DNA of 64,000 nt, taken from the NCBI GenBank assembly GCA_016165875.1, contig JABBOT010000012.1, forward strand, positions 12,026,984 through 12,090,983, read 5' to 3'. The notes beneath the pieces are model-generated. The model worked only from the letters and a program-made list of their open reading frames with translations, had not been told where the DNA came from and searched no databases. A program made the position numbers and the translations under genes. Of this stretch, positions 62,501 through 64,000 are shown in pieces. Within the stretch, counting starts at the first letter, position 1. Each line of letters opens with the position of its first letter. The DNA comes from Acanthopleura granulata. Its lineage: Eukaryota > Mollusca > Polyplacophora > Chitonida > Chitonidae.

Positions 62501-63248
62501 TTGGGAATGCATATTTTTGGGATTGAAGTTGACAAATTTAGTACATAAATGGTAAGGAAAATGAATACGCTCATGTAACAATTTTCATCGTCACGAGCTC
62601 AGGGAACATAATTTCTGGACGCGGCTGGGATCTTCGGGAAACTGTTGTTCAAAGTTATGTTTGTGCCCCAGAAAGAAAACTGAGAAGCTTTGTTGGTATT
62701 TTTTATGGTAGAACACACCCTAAGTTGCTTATTAAGGAATAAAAGGCAAACTTTTCATGTTCGTCAGGTGTGCGGTCTGCAAGCAGTCGAAACTTTGCAT
62801 GAAAGGCATTTGTAACAAATGGTGACGTATGAGGCTGTGCGATTTGCAAGTTGCAAGTATACGTTTTGGTATATAGTAATGTACAATTTGACGAATGCAT
62901 TCACCGTTTGTTTGTCAATGACACTCAACCTGGTTTACTTTTGAAAAAAATATATTAGGTGAGTCTATAGCTCGTAAGTTAACATTTTTAACATCAAAAG
63001 AGAAATATGACTTGAATTTGAATTACACGCTTCAACATTCGTCTGGAGACCTCGTCCATGCTGTCCGCCTGTCTGAGGCAGTTGTTTGAAAGACAAGTTC
63101 AAAGATTTTGACATTCAAAATTTTGGTGTCATTTTTGTGCTTTTGCTTCAGATTTCTACCTCACACCACAACATTCTCGATGGACGGTGGGCCAATAATC
63201 GCTTGTTCTGAATCTTGGAGTCCTGAAGTGATAAGTTTATATACTTTG
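59506..63248. other. Intergenic, nothing recognised
   Basis: AT-rich. The frames are short and overlap on both strands. Confidence 0.55.
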
Positions 63249-63382
63249 ATTTATTTGATTGTTGTTTTACGTCGCACTCAAGAGTATTCCATACGACGAC
63301 GGCCAGAATTATGGTCGGGGGGGGGGGGAACCAGGCAGAGCCCGGCGGAAACCCACGACCATCTGCAGATTGCTGGCAGAAG
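63249..63382 (-). mobile_element. tRNA-derived SINE (family A), truncated, with G12 run
   Basis: Reversed tail TTTATTTGATTGTTGTTTTA, then CGTCGCACTCAAGAGTATTC, CGACGGCCAGAATTATGG and CCACGACCATCTGCAG. The GGGAGG block has expanded to twelve G at 63317-63328. The head is missing. Confidence 0.85.
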
Positions 63383-64000
63383 TTGAAGTCATATAAGTCT
63401 TCAAGCGGTGCTCCACTTAACAGAACAAACCACATGTGGTCTTCATTCATTTTTGGCATTTTTTGTTTTCATAACTGAAAGGAAAGTCATAGCTGAGGTG
63501 CTATGGTGAACTTTTCGGACCAGATCGAACATGTTGACGTCATAGATTCTTTTATGTGCTAAACAACCTCTGGTTACTACATGTCTACGCTGTACGAAAA
63601 TATATATGTAGTACTAACTTAGTAACTGTAATGTGGAAATATAATGGCTATGTAGCATGTTCAGCGGCACAAAAACCTGTAACGGCACTGTGATCTCACG
63701 TTAGAGGATTCAATATGGCCCAAAATGTCCGCCACAACACTGCACTTATTTTCATTTTGATCATTGTAAATAATGCCAAAGAATGAATGTAAATAATGCC
63801 AAAGAATGAATGACTGAGTATATGGCTTAACTCCACATCAGCATTCTTTCAGCGAAATACCAAAGAATGTATATGTAGATGAATATGCGGATCACAGATG
63901 GTGGTAGTATGTCATCATTTTTTGAATCACATACGTGCTGTGAATATGCATGAAACCTAACACCAAATTTGCCCCATTTATTTCTACAAAAATAGGTTCA
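63383..64000. other. Intergenic with a short tandem duplication
   Basis: A 23-bp unit beginning GTAAATAATGCC is duplicated exactly at 63766-63788 and 63789-63811. Nothing else recognised. Confidence 0.6.

Overview
The window looks like nuclear DNA of a mollusc or a related lophotrochozoan. Genes are split into short exons with GT-AG introns. Sequence between exons is AT-rich. About a dozen fragments belong to one tRNA-derived SINE family of the type common in mollusc genomes (head near TGGCTCAGTGGATTAGCG, tail near CGTATAAGTGAAATATTCTTGAGTA, then an AAATA-rich end). There is no sign of prokaryotic organisation. The species cannot be named from the sequence alone.

The only well supported gene is a hephaestin/ceruloplasmin-type multicopper ferroxidase on the minus strand. 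It starts near 17.76 kb and runs leftward off the window edge. I placed one probable non-coding first exon (17593 to about 17757) and nine coding exons: 16434-16209 (start codon at 16372), 8962-8718, 7167-6955, 6598-6265, 5075-4969, 3969-3789, 3416-3136, 1427-1222 and 953-803. All junctions are GT-AG and all phases agree. Together they give 627 complete codons plus one base, about 60 percent of a six-domain ceruloplasmin-size protein. The encoded part holds a signal peptide, the whole first two-domain unit with intact copper ligands, and most of the second unit, where the second His pair is lost. The third unit, which should supply the remaining trinuclear-cluster ligands and the C-terminal anchor if there is one, lies to the left of base 1.

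The introns and the roughly 46 kb to the right (17.8-64 kb) are mostly non-coding. They contain SINE copies in both orientations (some with target-site duplications), older tandem duplications with units of about 26, 75, 81, 85, 90, 100, 123 and 480 bp, homopolymer and microsatellite tracts, and a few inverted repeats. The best hairpin has 21-bp arms at 23.53-23.58 kb. A few reading frames there might be fragments of genes: a minus-strand frame at 40.1-40.6 kb resembling the C-terminal core of an EGLN/PHD-type 2-oxoglutarate dioxygenase, a plus-strand frame at 48.0-48.3 kb with the CPHGRP motif of MutL-family proteins, two splice-flanked minus-strand frames at 41.05-41.22 and 41.65-41.99 kb, and a frame at 59.3-59.5 kb. 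None of these is secure. I saw no operons, CRISPR arrays, rRNA genes, intact tRNA genes or intact autonomous transposons, and no clear new multi-gene system.
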